A stretch of 64,000 nt of DNA, taken from the NCBI RefSeq assembly GCF_000341265.1, contig NZ_ANAE01000079.1, positions 1-64,000 of the forward strand, in the 5' to 3' direction. The notes under the pieces are model-generated. The model was given only the letters and a program-made list of their open reading frames with translations, was not told the DNA's origin and made no database searches. The DNA comes from Nocardiopsis prasina DSM 43845. Lineage in GTDB: Bacteria > Actinomycetota > Actinomycetes > Streptosporangiales > Streptosporangiaceae. A program made the position numbers and the translations under genes. Positions 1 through 8,350 of the stretch are shown in pieces (position 1 is the first letter of the stretch; each line of letters opens with the position of its first letter).

Positions 1-10
1 CCCCGACGGG

Positions 11-1060
11 GTGACGGGCTCGGACTGGGACGACGCCGACTCCCAGACCACCGAGCCGGTGCGCCGGGACCCCGGCCCCGCCGAGCCGTCACCGCAGAGG
101 AGCGCCGTCCCCGACTGGCCGCCGCCCGCCGTGGGCAGTGAACCGGTCTCAGTGGACGACCCCGACCTGTGCGTCTGGTGCCCCGGACGGGTCGTGGACG
201 GGTACTGCGAGAAGTGCGGCTTCCTCCAGCCCACCGGCCGGGACCACGTCGAGGTGCGCACCCGGCGCGCCTTCGGCGTCAGCGACCGGGGCCTGCGGCA
301 CAGACGCAACGAGGACGCCATGGCCGTCCGGGTCGTCGAGGACGACGCGCCGCACGCCGCCGGCACCGTCGTGGCCGTCGTCTGCGACGGTGTGTCCAGC
401 TCCCCCCGCTCCGACGAGGCCTCCCGGGTCACCGCCGAGACGGGTGCGACCGTGCTCGCCGAACGCGTGCGCCAGGGCGCGGACCCGCGCGAGGCCACCG
501 CCACCGCGATGACCCGCGCGGCCGAGGCGGTGGCCGCGATCGCTGACTCACCGAGTTCCGCACCGGCCTGCACCTTCGTGTCCGCCGTGGTGGACCCGGA
601 CACCGGGGCCGTCACGGTCGGCTGGGTCGGTGACAGCCGCGCCTACTGGATCTCCGGCGGTCCGGCCTCCAGCGCCTCCGCGCTGCTCACCCGGGACGAC
701 TCCTGGAGCGAGGCGATGGTGCAGATGGGCGCCCTCTCCCGTGAGGAGGCCATGCGCTCGGCCAACGCCCACGCGCTCATCGCCTGGATGGGGGCGGATT
801 CGGGGGAGATCGACGCGCACATCTCCACCGTCACCCCGACCGGCCCCGGAGCGGTCCTGCTGTGCAGCGACGGCCTGTGGAACTACTACCCCGAGGCCCG
901 GGACCTGACCGAGGCGGTGCCCGGGGCGTCCAGCGCTCCGTGGGAGGCCTCCCGCACCTACGTCAGCCTCGCGCTGCGGGCCGGCGGCAAGGACAACATC
1001 ACCGTCGTCGTCGTTCCCGTGCCCACCGACCAAGGGGGTTCCCGTGCCGGACAGGTCTGA
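11..1060 (+). CDS. Zinc-ribbon PP2C-family Ser/Thr protein phosphatase
   Basis: Metal-dependent phosphatase that would remove phosphate from Ser/Thr, most likely opposing a kinase encoded just upstream, outside the window. After a proline-rich start, Cys54, 57, 66 and 69 form a CxxC-x8-CxxC zinc ribbon. The PP2C domain spans about residues 86-340: RRNED near 99-103, VCDG near 124, GDSRAYW near 206, CSDGLW near 285 and GKDN near 329 carry the metal-binding acidic residues. The chosen GTG contains the overlap GTGA, so a gene ending at 12-14 could be translationally coupled to it. It overlaps the VWA gene by 17 bp. The true start could lie left of the window. Phosphatase activity is a firm family inference; its substrate is not known. 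Confidence 0.88.
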   Translation: MTGSDWDDADSQTTEPVRRDPGPAEPSPQRSAVPDWPPPAVGSEPVSVDDPDLCVWCPGRVVDGYCEKCGFLQPTGRDHVEVRTRRAFGVSDRGLRHRRNEDAMAVRVVEDDAPHAAGTVVAVVCDGVSSSPRSDEASRVTAETGATVLAERVRQGADPREATATAMTRAAEAVAAIADSPSSAPACTFVSAVVDPDTGAVTVGWVGDSRAYWISGGPASSASALLTRDDSWSEAMVQMGALSREEAMRSANAHALIAWMGADSGEIDAHISTVTPTGPGAVLLCSDGLWNYYPEARDLTEAVPGASSAPWEASRTYVSLALRAGGKDNITVVVVPVPTDQGGSRAGQV

Positions 1061-2393
1061 CCGCTCCGCCGAGCCCGAGTTCCGCGTCGAGATCGACCAG
1101 AACCCGTACCTGCCGCTGGGCGGGACGGAGGTGCACGCCGTGGTGAGCGTGACCTCGAACAGTCCCGTGCTGGTGGGGTCGTCCGTGCGGGCCTCGGAAG
1201 TGATCATCGTCGACACCTCCGGCTCGATGTACGGGGAGAAGATCAACGCGGCCAAGCGGGCGGCCCGCGCGGCCATCGAGACCCTGCGCGACGGGGTCCG
1301 ATTCGCCGTCGTCGCCGGGCACCGCGAAGCCGAGATGATCTTCCCCGAGAGCGCCCACCTGGTGGAGGTGGACGCCTCGACCCGGGCGGCGGCTCTGGAG
1401 GCAGTGGGACGGCTGCGCGCCGACGGCGGCACGCGCATGGGGGCCTGGCTGCTCAAGGCGGCCGAGCTCTTCGACACCGCGGACGACGGCATCCGGCACG
1501 CCATCCTGCTCACCGACGGTCAGAACAACGAGATGTCCGACGTCTTCGAGCGGGTGCTCCGACGGCTGGAGGGCAGCTTCGTCTGCGACTGCCGGGGCGT
1601 GGGCACCGACTGGAAGGTGGAGGAGCTGCGCCGCATCGACGCCGCGCTGTTGGGCGGCGGCCCCGGCATCGTCGCCGATCCCGCCGACCTGGAGGCCGAC
1701 TTCCGGGCGATGGCCCAGGCCTCCATGGGTAAGGCGGTGGCCGACGTGGCGCTGCGCCTGTGGACCCCGCAGAACGCCGTGGTGCGCTACGTCAAACAGG
1801 TGGCGCCCACCGTTCGCGACCTCACCCACCGCGCGGTGGAGCGGGCCGCCCAGGCCGGGGACTACCCCACCGGTTCCTGGGGGACGGAGAGCCGCGACTA
1901 CCACGTGTGCGTGGAGGTGCCGCCGGGCGACCCCGGCCGCCAGCTGCGCGCGGGCTGGGTCCGGGTGGTGCTGCCCGGTGAGGGCGGCGCCCAGGACCAG
2001 GTCCTCGCCTCCGGGAACATCCTCACCGAATGGACGTCGGACGAGGACAGGGCCACCGAGATCAACCCCCGGGTGGCCCACTACACGGGCCAGGTCGAAC
2101 TGGCCCAGGCGATCCAGGACGGGCTCGGCGCCCGTCGTGAGGGGGACGACCCGACCGCCACCACCAGGCTGGGCCGGGCCGTCGCGCTCGCACACGAGTC
2201 GGGCAACGAGGAGACCGCGAGGCTCCTCGGCCGCGTCGTCGACGTCGTCGACGCGGCCACCGGAACGGTGCGGCTCAAGCCCAGCGTCGACAAGGTCGAC
2301 GAGATGACCCTCGACACCAACTCGACCCGGACCGTACGGACCCGCCCCCACCCGGGTGGACCGGGACCCGGCGGCGCCCCCGGACCCGGGTAG
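1044..2393 (+). CDS. von Willebrand factor A domain protein
   Basis: Cytoplasmic protein with a metal-dependent adhesion (MIDAS) VWA fold, used in bacteria for protein-protein interaction. The DxSxS motif is at residues 57-61 (DTSGS), a candidate MIDAS Thr lies near 131 (GGTRMG) and the Asp near 157 (LLTDGQ). No signal peptide or membrane segment is visible. The C-terminal half is a beta-rich region of unknown role with a proline/glycine tail. GTG start is preceded by aaggggg. It overlaps the phosphatase and is followed 8 bp later by the FHA gene, so all belong to one operon. VWA proteins in kinase/phosphatase operons are probably adaptors; the partner is inferred only from position. Confidence 0.85.
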   Translation: MPDRSDRSAEPEFRVEIDQNPYLPLGGTEVHAVVSVTSNSPVLVGSSVRASEVIIVDTSGSMYGEKINAAKRAARAAIETLRDGVRFAVVAGHREAEMIFPESAHLVEVDASTRAAALEAVGRLRADGGTRMGAWLLKAAELFDTADDGIRHAILLTDGQNNEMSDVFERVLRRLEGSFVCDCRGVGTDWKVEELRRIDAALLGGGPGIVADPADLEADFRAMAQASMGKAVADVALRLWTPQNAVVRYVKQVAPTVRDLTHRAVERAAQAGDYPTGSWGTESRDYHVCVEVPPGDPGRQLRAGWVRVVLPGEGGAQDQVLASGNILTEWTSDEDRATEINPRVAHYTGQVELAQAIQDGLGARREGDDPTATTRLGRAVALAHESGNEETARLLGRVVDVVDAATGTVRLKPSVDKVDEMTLDTNSTRTVRTRPHPGGPGPGGAPGPG

Positions 2394-2401
2394 GAGGGAC
2401 C

Positions 2402-3103
2402 ATGCCCAGTTGCCCCTCAGGGCACCACTCCACGGCCGACGACTTCTGTGACGTCTGCGGACTGCGTCTCCAGACACTGTCGGTGCCGCCCCCCGCCCAC
2501 CCCCCGACCGCGACCCCGCCCACCCCCCACCGGGCGCCCCCCAGGCCCCGACCGGCGACCCGGGGCGGCCCCTGCCCGGAGTGCGGCACGTCCCGGGCGG
2601 GCCGCTTCTGTGAGGAGTGCGGCCACGACTTCGCCTTCGCCTCCCAGTCCGGCAGCCACCAGCGGCGCCTCTCCGCGCCCGACAGCGCGCCCACGGGCGT
2701 GCACTGGCGGGCCATCGTCGCGGCCGATCCCGCCTACTACCAGTACATGGTCAACCAGGGCATGCTCGACCCGGGCCGGATCAGCTTCCCCTCCGGGGGC
2801 AAGCCGCGCCGGGTGAACCTCCAGGGCGACCGCGTGCACGTCGGACGACGCAGCCAGTCCAAGGGGTTCACTCCGGAGATCGACCTGGGCGGGCCCGGGG
2901 GAGACCCGGCGATCTCCCACATCCACGCGGTCCTGCTGGCCGGACCCGGTGACACCTGGTCGCTCCTCGACCCCGGGTCGACCAACGGGACCACCATCAA
3001 CGGGACGGCCAACCCCATCCCCCGCAACGTGGAGGTTCCCCTGAATGACAGTGACCGGATCTACGTCGGCGCATGGACCGTCATCATCATCCAGAAGGGG
3101 TGA
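2402..3103 (+). CDS. FHA-domain protein with N-terminal zinc ribbons
   Basis: Phosphothreonine-binding adaptor. The N-terminus has Cys-rich knuckles: C4, C16 and C19 with nearby histidines, then a clean CxxC-x9-CxxC near residues 59-75. A proline-rich linker separates them. The FHA domain covers about residues 135-225, with VGRR, SHIH and GSTNGT, the residues that hold phosphothreonine. In mycobacteria the kinase PknG acts on the FHA protein GarA, which controls glutamate and 2-oxoglutarate enzymes; this gene may play that part here, but unlike GarA it has zinc ribbons. ATG follows gaggga. The next gene begins within 10 bp. Confidence 0.87.
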   Translation: MPSCPSGHHSTADDFCDVCGLRLQTLSVPPPAHPPTATPPTPHRAPPRPRPATRGGPCPECGTSRAGRFCEECGHDFAFASQSGSHQRRLSAPDSAPTGVHWRAIVAADPAYYQYMVNQGMLDPGRISFPSGGKPRRVNLQGDRVHVGRRSQSKGFTPEIDLGGPGGDPAISHIHAVLLAGPGDTWSLLDPGSTNGTTINGTANPIPRNVEVPLNDSDRIYVGAWTVIIIQKG

Positions 3104-3112
3104 ACCCCGTTG

Positions 3113-4648
3113 ATGCCCCCCGACCCCGGCCAGCCGGCCAGGCGCCCGAAGAGCGGCGCCCCCACACCGCCGTCGGCCGTGCCCGGACGACGTCTCCGCA
3201 CCTGGTGGCCGCGCGTGCGGGCGTCGACGCGGTCCACGCCCGCACGGGTGTGGACCCTGACGCTGCTGTGCGTGCTGGCCGTCGCGGGCCTGTTCGGTTC
3301 GGCGTCGGTGACGCTCAACCAGGCCCGTGGCGGTCTGGAGGTCCTGGACGAGGGCGCGGGGCGGCAGGCCATGAACACCACCGACCTCTACCTGAACCTG
3401 GCGGCGATGGACGCCAGTGTGGCGGACGTGCTGCTCATGGGCACCGACCACGACCTCGGGTCCGGGCGCGAGGCCGCCATGGACCGCTACGTCACCAGCC
3501 GTCGGGAGGCCAACGAGGCCCTGCTCCAGGTGGCGTCGCTGACCAGTCAGGACGGTGACGCGCAGGAGAACGCGCGGGAGAACGTGCAGGCGCTCATGAA
3601 CGGGATGGGCGCCTACGAGCAGGAGGTCGGTAGGGCGCTCCTGATCAACCGGGAGGCGGAGGCGCCCCCGGGGGAGGTGGACGCTGAGGCGCTCGCCGAG
3701 TACAGCGACGCCACGCAGCGGATGCACACCGAACTGCTGCCCAAGGCCTTCAATCTGGGGTTGGAGTCCTCGGCGATCGTGCGGCAGAGTCACGAGGACG
3801 GCCAGGGCGCGGTGACGGGCGGGCGCGTGGTGGTCGGCGTCGTGGGAGCTGTGACGGTGGCGTCCCTCCTGGCGCTCCAGCTCTACCTGCGGGTGCGCTT
3901 CCGCCGCCGCTTCAACGCCCCGCTGCTGGTGGCGACGGCCGGGTCGGTGGTGCTGACCGTCGGTGCCGTCCTGGCGCTGAGCGGCAGCGCGGCCCACGAG
4001 CACCGGGCCAAGAACGACGGGATGGACGCCGCCATGGCGCTGTCCCGGGCCAAGGCCATCGCCACCGACATGCAGGCCGACCAGAGCCGGTTCCTGATCG
4101 ACGACGACCACGCCGACACGTACCGGCAGGTGTACCTGGAACGGGCCCAGCAGGTGCTCTTCCGCCCGGTCAGCACGCTGCCGGGCTACTACGAGGCGGT
4201 CGGGGAGATCCCGGACGCCTACCCGGAGCTGCCGGGGTCCGGCGTGCCCGACGAGGAGGACCCGGGCACCCTCGGTTACCTGGGGGAGGACGCCCAGCGG
4301 GCGTTGCTGGAGGACCATGACGCGGAGAACGCCCTGGAGGAGGTGCTCACCACCTTCGTCGCGCTCCAGGAAGCGGACGAGAGCCTGCGTGAGGCCGTCG
4401 CCGACGGTGACACCGCGCGGGCCATCGACATCCGCATGCGGGTGGCCGACACCGAGAACGGGCTGTTCCGCCAGCACACGGACGCGCTGGACGTCCTGGT
4501 CAGCGCGCACACGAACGAGTTCGACGCGGGCATCCACGACGGCCGGTCGGCGCTGTCCCCGTGGGTACTGGGGCTGCCGGTCGGCGCCCTCGCGCTGTTC
4601 GCCCTGGTCGTGGTGGGGGTCCGCCCCCGACTGGCGGAGTACCGGTGA
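3113..4648 (+). CDS. glnX: GlnX-like four-helix membrane sensor
   Basis: Integral membrane protein of about 511 residues. Predicted helices lie near residues 46-67, 236-257, 270-291 and 485-506. This gives two large extracytoplasmic segments of roughly 170 and 190 residues, both charged and helical, with no catalytic motif. That topology and its place directly before a family-3 binding lipoprotein match GlnX of mycobacteria, which with GlnH relays external acidic amino acids to the kinase PknG. The name rests on topology and order, not on a search. A TTG at 3110 is an alternative start; ATG 3113 sits behind aagggg. The stop overlaps a possible GTG start of the next gene (GTGA). Confidence 0.7.
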   Translation: MPPDPGQPARRPKSGAPTPPSAVPGRRLRTWWPRVRASTRSTPARVWTLTLLCVLAVAGLFGSASVTLNQARGGLEVLDEGAGRQAMNTTDLYLNLAAMDASVADVLLMGTDHDLGSGREAAMDRYVTSRREANEALLQVASLTSQDGDAQENARENVQALMNGMGAYEQEVGRALLINREAEAPPGEVDAEALAEYSDATQRMHTELLPKAFNLGLESSAIVRQSHEDGQGAVTGGRVVVGVVGAVTVASLLALQLYLRVRFRRRFNAPLLVATAGSVVLTVGAVLALSGSAAHEHRAKNDGMDAAMALSRAKAIATDMQADQSRFLIDDDHADTYRQVYLERAQQVLFRPVSTLPGYYEAVGEIPDAYPELPGSGVPDEEDPGTLGYLGEDAQRALLEDHDAENALEEVLTTFVALQEADESLREAVADGDTARAIDIRMRVADTENGLFRQHTDALDVLVSAHTNEFDAGIHDGRSALSPWVLGLPVGALALFALVVVGVRPRLAEYR

Positions 4649-4710
4649 GCGCGGCGGGCGCCGGTTCGTCCGCACGCGCCGAAACCCCCCGAGAGACGAG
4701 GAGCGGGTCG

Positions 4711-5553
4711 ATGTGGTTGCGAGGAGGCCGCGGCCGGGCCGTGGCGGCTCTGTGTGCCGTGGCGGTGATGGCGCTGCCCGCCTGCTCGGCGGAGGGAGGA
4801 GAGGACCCGCCCCTGCGGTCCCTCCTCGACAAGACGTCGATCACGGTCGGGGTCAAGGCCGACCAGCCCGGCGTGGGGCTGAGGAACGGCGAGGAGTTCG
4901 AGGGGTTCGACGTGGACGTGGTGAACCACATCGCCGAGGAGCTGGGAATCGACCACGTGCGGTTGGTGCCCATCACGTCCGACGTGCGCGAGGAGAGGCT
5001 GGTGGACGGTGACGTGGACATGGTCGTGGCGACCTACTCCATCACCGCCGAACGCAAGCTCGACGTGACCTTCGCGGGCCCCTACTACGTGGCCAGGCAG
5101 GACATCCTGGTGCGCAGGGGTGAGCAGGGGGTGAACGGGGTGGCGGACCTGGAGGGGCGGGTGATCTGTCAGGGAGACGGCTCCAACTCCGCCAGCCGGG
5201 TCGAGGAGGGCCTCGGTATCGACGTGGCCAAGGTCGAGAAGCCGGAAACCTACAGTGACTGCGTCGACATGCTCAGAGCGGGCGAGGTCGACGCCGTGTC
5301 CACGGACGACCTGATCCTCGCCGGGTTCCTGGACGAGGACCCGGAGGCGTTCGAGTTCGTGAACAAGCCGTTCACCGAAGAGCGGTACGGGGTGGGTCTG
5401 CCGAACGGAGACGTGGCGGGCTGCGAGGCCGTGAACAGGGCGATCGACACGATGTACCTGAGCGGTGAGGCCGGGAGGAGCCTGGACCGCTGGTTCGGCG
5501 GGACCGACCTGGAGCTGGTCACGGAGGTGCCCCAGTTCGAGGGGTGCGCGTAG
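4711..5553 (+). CDS. glnH: GlnH-like amino-acid-binding lipoprotein
   Basis: Extracytoplasmic solute-binding protein, family 3, anchored to the membrane outer face. From ATG 4711 the signal peptide is MWLRGGRGR then a hydrophobic core and lipobox LPAC with Cys25. The mature protein has the usual start ITVGVKADQPGVG and two lobes with VDMVVATYSIT and GEVDAVSTDDLIL. Four further cysteines could form disulphides. No ABC permease or ATPase gene is next to it, which suggests a sensor rather than transport role. ATG 4711 has gagacgaggag upstream; a GTG at 4645 would add 22 residues and overlap the previous stop. In mycobacteria GlnH binds Asp/Glu and signals with GlnX to PknG. Confidence 0.8.
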   Translation: MWLRGGRGRAVAALCAVAVMALPACSAEGGEDPPLRSLLDKTSITVGVKADQPGVGLRNGEEFEGFDVDVVNHIAEELGIDHVRLVPITSDVREERLVDGDVDMVVATYSITAERKLDVTFAGPYYVARQDILVRRGEQGVNGVADLEGRVICQGDGSNSASRVEEGLGIDVAKVEKPETYSDCVDMLRAGEVDAVSTDDLILAGFLDEDPEAFEFVNKPFTEERYGVGLPNGDVAGCEAVNRAIDTMYLSGEAGRSLDRWFGGTDLELVTEVPQFEGCA

Positions 5554-5656
5554 GGGTCGTGGACGTTCGGCGGGGGCACCGAGTGGCCCAGGAGGGGCGT
5601 ATGTCAGATACTGATCCCCGCAGGGGGCTTTGGGGGCAGAGAAGAGGAGTTGTCCG

Positions 5657-5956
5657 TTGACCATCGTCGAGTTCCTGAACGCGCGCCTGGACGAGGACGA
5701 ACGCGCGTCCAGGGCCGTCCCCGTGGGTTCACGCGGCCGGGAACGGGCGCTGGCCGAGGTCGCGGCCAAGCGCGGGATCGTCCGGGGCTACACCGAGGCG
5801 CACGACGCGAGCATGCGCATCGTCGACCCCTCCTCCCCGGCGGCGAACGTCGGCGGCGACCCGTGGTCGGAACTGCTGGCCTGGCGGCTCGCGGTGAAGT
5901 ACCTGGCGTCCGTGTACCGGGGGCACCCCCAGTACGACCGGAGCTGGGAGGAGTAG
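5657..5956 (+). CDS. DUF6221 family small protein
   Basis: A 99-residue cytoplasmic protein starting MTIVEFLNARLDEDE and ending near a WRLAVKYLASVY segment, the pattern I associate with DUF6221. No catalytic motif or membrane segment is visible, and the function is unknown. The TTG start at 5657 is chosen because agaggag lies seven bases upstream and the family usually begins at this point; an upstream in-frame ATG at 5630 has no ribosome-binding site. It lies 100 bp after glnH, so it may be a separate unit. Its stop codon lies in a hairpin shared with the convergent HAD gene. Confidence 0.7.
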   Translation: MTIVEFLNARLDEDERASRAVPVGSRGRERALAEVAAKRGIVRGYTEAHDASMRIVDPSSPAANVGGDPWSELLAWRLAVKYLASVYRGHPQYDRSWEE

Positions 5957-5971
5957 CCCGCTAGGCGGGCT
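5955..5971. terminator. Compact hairpin over two convergent stop codons
   Basis: AGCCCGC-TAG-GCGGGCT is a perfect 7-bp stem with a 3-base loop. It contains part of the DUF6221 stop codon and the whole HAD stop codon, so one short element could end transcription from both sides. There is no T tract. Confidence 0.45.
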
Positions 5972-6650
5972 CGGGGAGGTCGAGAAGCCGTTCCACGGTC
6001 TGGGCCAGGTCGCGCCCCTCGACGTCGGGACTGGGGAAGACCGACGGGAACCGCCCCTCCAGGTGCGCGGACCACCCTGTCACCAGCCCGGCCCGGCCGG
6101 CCCCCGCCGCGTCCCAGCCGTGCGCCGTGACCAGCCCCAACCGTTCCGGGGGCACCCCCAGTTCGCGCGCTGCCGCCAGATACGGCTCGCGCGCCGGTTT
6201 CCACGCCGCCGGGCCGCCGCCCCCGGCGAGGGGTTCCAGCGGTAGTCCGGATCGTTCCAGCAGCAGGCGGACGTGTTCGCCGTCGCCGTGGCCGAGCACC
6301 GCCGCCCGGACGCCCCGCGCGTGGGCGGCCTCCAGCGCCGAGGCGGCCTCGCGGCGGGGTTCGAGCCGGGTGATGCCGTCGATGATCGCGTCCTCGGCGG
6401 CCGGGGCGATCTGGTTCCCGGTGATGTCCCGCAGGGACCCCCGGGCCACGTCCTCGAAGGTGCGTTCCCCGCCCAGCAGGGACAGGGCGAAGGCGTCCCG
6501 CAGCAGGTGGTCGCACCAGCGGGTCATGAGCACCCGGGGGATGCCCGCCTCACGGAACCGCCACTCCAGCGGGCCGAGCGGGAAGAGGGTGTCGAGGGCG
6601 TCGAGGACGAGGGCGGCGGGACGGACGGGACCACGGGTGTGAGGGGGCAC
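5961..6650 (-). CDS. HAD-superfamily hydrolase, haloacid dehalogenase-like
   Basis: Member of the HAD superfamily, closest in pattern to type II 2-haloacid dehalogenases. Motif I reads VLDALDTLF, with the nucleophile Asp near residue 17 and Asp where Gly usually follows. Motif II should have Ser/Thr, but the matching stretch reads VLGHGDGE, with Gly in that place. The motif III Lys is in AAWKPAREPY, and motif IV resembles the dehalogenase WDAAGA segment (HGWDAAGAG). GTG 6650 is preferred because ggag lies six bases upstream; TTG 6662 would add four residues. The changed motif II makes the reaction uncertain: it may be a weak or altered phosphatase/dehalogenase. Convergent with DUF6221. Confidence 0.72.
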   Translation of the reverse strand: MPPHTRGPVRPAALVLDALDTLFPLGPLEWRFREAGIPRVLMTRWCDHLLRDAFALSLLGGERTFEDVARGSLRDITGNQIAPAAEDAIIDGITRLEPRREAASALEAAHARGVRAAVLGHGDGEHVRLLLERSGLPLEPLAGGGGPAAWKPAREPYLAAARELGVPPERLGLVTAHGWDAAGAGRAGLVTGWSAHLEGRFPSVFPSPDVEGRDLAQTVERLLDLPEPA

Positions 6651-6704
6651 GGGGCGCTCCAACTCGGTGGGGGCGTGTGGTTGCTGTCTACCCCGCCGCC
6701 GGGC

Positions 6705-7547
6705 TCAGAAGACGACGTAGCCGGAGATGTCGTCCTCAAGGTGGGCCGGGAGCTGGGCGCGGATGAGCGCGTCCGGCAGCGAGACGAACGGGGCGGACGA
6801 ACGCTGCGCCACCAGGGCCTCGGCGTGCTCTGAGGTGAGGCCGGGCAGGCCGGCGATCGCCTCGGCGGAGGCCCGGTTGAGGTCCACGAGGCCGCCGTCA
6901 TCGTAGCCCGTGCGCAGGTCGGGTCGGCCGATCCCCAGTTCACGGGCCAGGGCGGGGTCGTCCGCGAGCAGGGCCCGGGACTCCTCACGCCGCCGGGCGC
7001 GGTCGGCCGCCATCGCGCGCAGCTCCGAGTTGCCCCGGCCAGCGAGGGCTCCTGCCGCGGAGATGGGGGCCGGGCCGGTGGGCACGGCCCCGACCGGTTC
7101 GCCGCGCAGTCTCCGGTTCCGCTTGGAATTCACGCTGTAGATGTCGTGGAACAGGTAGGCCGTGGCGCAGAGGGAGTAGACGACGAGCAGGCCCCCGCTG
7201 ACGTTCTCCAGGACGCTGCCCTCGGCGCTCGAACCGAACACCGCCAGGAGCGGCACGCACAGCGCCGCGAGGACCCCCGCCACGGCGGACCTGTGGCGGA
7301 TTGCTACGTAGCCGAAGGTGAACAGGCCGAGAGCGCCGCAGGTGAGCAGGTTCGTGAGGAGGAAGCCCATCCCGCCGGGCCTGATGTCGCTGGCAGCCCT
7401 CGGCGGCTGCGGGGGAGGGGGCGGAGGGCCGGGCTGCACGTGGTGCGGCGGGTACGGAGGGAGTTGTCGCTCTCCGTGATCGGCGTGCTGTCTCTGGGGG
7501 TCGTGACCGCCGGGATGCCACCCGGGGCCAGGGGATGTGTTCGACAT
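6705..7547 (-). CDS. Membrane protein with C-terminal helix-hairpin-helix
   Basis: Has a proline-rich N-terminus (residues 1-55), three likely membrane helices near 60-82, 86-104 and 112-134, a basic cytoplasmic linker with RARRREESRALL, and a C-terminal ComEA-like helix-hairpin-helix near 213-275 (VDLNRASAEAIAGLPGLTSEHAEAL). HhH domains bind DNA non-specifically or mediate protein contacts. In ComEA the HhH faces outward, but here three helices and the basic linker suggest it may be cytoplasmic. ATG follows gggaa. Monocistronic; idi lies 80 bp upstream on the same strand. Function unknown. Confidence 0.75.
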   Translation of the reverse strand: MSNTSPGPGWHPGGHDPQRQHADHGERQLPPYPPHHVQPGPPPPPPQPPRAASDIRPGGMGFLLTNLLTCGALGLFTFGYVAIRHRSAVAGVLAALCVPLLAVFGSSAEGSVLENVSGGLLVVYSLCATAYLFHDIYSVNSKRNRRLRGEPVGAVPTGPAPISAAGALAGRGNSELRAMAADRARRREESRALLADDPALARELGIGRPDLRTGYDDGGLVDLNRASAEAIAGLPGLTSEHAEALVAQRSSAPFVSLPDALIRAQLPAHLEDDISGYVVF

Positions 7548-7626
7548 TTCCCAAGCTTATGACGTACTTTCCCCGCCGCGATGTGCAGGGTTCTCGCGAA
7601 AAGGCGCGCGGAGTCCCCGCCGTGGG

Positions 7627-8178
7627 TCAGCGGGCGGCGTTGAGCTGCGGAATCTGCTCCGCCGCCCACGGACTGATCACCCAGGGTGTGCGTTCGGCCA
7701 GTGTGGCCACGTCCGGCCAGGCCGCCCAGGTGAACTCGGCGACCTCGTCCGCGTCCGGGGCGGGGGTGTCCTCGGTGCGGGCCCAGAACACCGGGCAGAA
7801 CTCGTTCTCCACGATCCCCTCGGCGGAGACCGCGCGGTACCGGAAGTCCGGCAGGGCCTCGGTGACCTCGGTCAGCTCGATCCCCAGCTCCTGGCGGACG
7901 CGGCGGCGCACCGCCTCCTCCATGGACTCGTCGGGAGCGGGGTGGCCGCAGCAGCTGTTGGTCCACACACCGGGCCAGGTGGTCTTGCCCAGAGCACGGC
8001 GGGTGAGCAGTACCCGGCCGTCCGGTCCCAGCACGTAACAGGAGAAGGCCAGGTGGAGCGGGGTGTCCTCGGTGTGGACGAGGGCCTTGTCGGCCACCCC
8101 CACCGGCTCGTGCGCCTCGTCCAGCAGGACCACGAACTCGCGTTCCGCACCGCCGCCGGCGGCCGTCTGCTGGCTCAC
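7627..8178 (-). CDS. idi: Isopentenyl-diphosphate delta-isomerase, type 1
   Basis: Converts isopentenyl diphosphate to dimethylallyl diphosphate, the starter for isoprenoids (menaquinone, carotenoids, lipid carriers). The 183-residue length fits the Nudix-fold type 1 enzyme. Catalytic Cys is in NSCCGHP and catalytic Glu in ENEFCPVF, matching E. coli Cys67 and Glu116; metal-ligand histidines lie in the N-terminal HEPVG and ALVHT segments. GTG 8178 has ggggga five bases upstream and a normal N-terminus. Divergent from the zinc-ribbon SDR with a 172-bp shared upstream region. No mevalonate genes or other isoprenoid genes are nearby. Confidence 0.95.
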   Translation of the reverse strand: MSQQTAAGGGAEREFVVLLDEAHEPVGVADKALVHTEDTPLHLAFSCYVLGPDGRVLLTRRALGKTTWPGVWTNSCCGHPAPDESMEEAVRRRVRQELGIELTEVTEALPDFRYRAVSAEGIVENEFCPVFWARTEDTPAPDADEVAEFTWAAWPDVATLAERTPWVISPWAAEQIPQLNAAR

Positions 8179-8350
8179 GAAACTCCCCCTGCCCGTGGTG
8201 CCAGGGCCCCACGCGTCGATTCCCAGTGCTGGCTCACCTCCCATGGTCGCCTGTCCCCGTGACCGCTTCGCACCGACCGTCCGGTCCCGGAGTGCGCATA
8301 GGGTTCCTGGTGGCCCGGCAGGAGGCCACCAGGAACAGCGGCGGGATGCA

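Noticed and set aside
2417-4675. 752-codon open frame antisense to the FHA and GlnX genes
   Set aside because: Long antisense frames are common at this GC content. Its product has no domain and is rich in His, Arg, Gly and Val, and the plus-strand genes have clear motifs.
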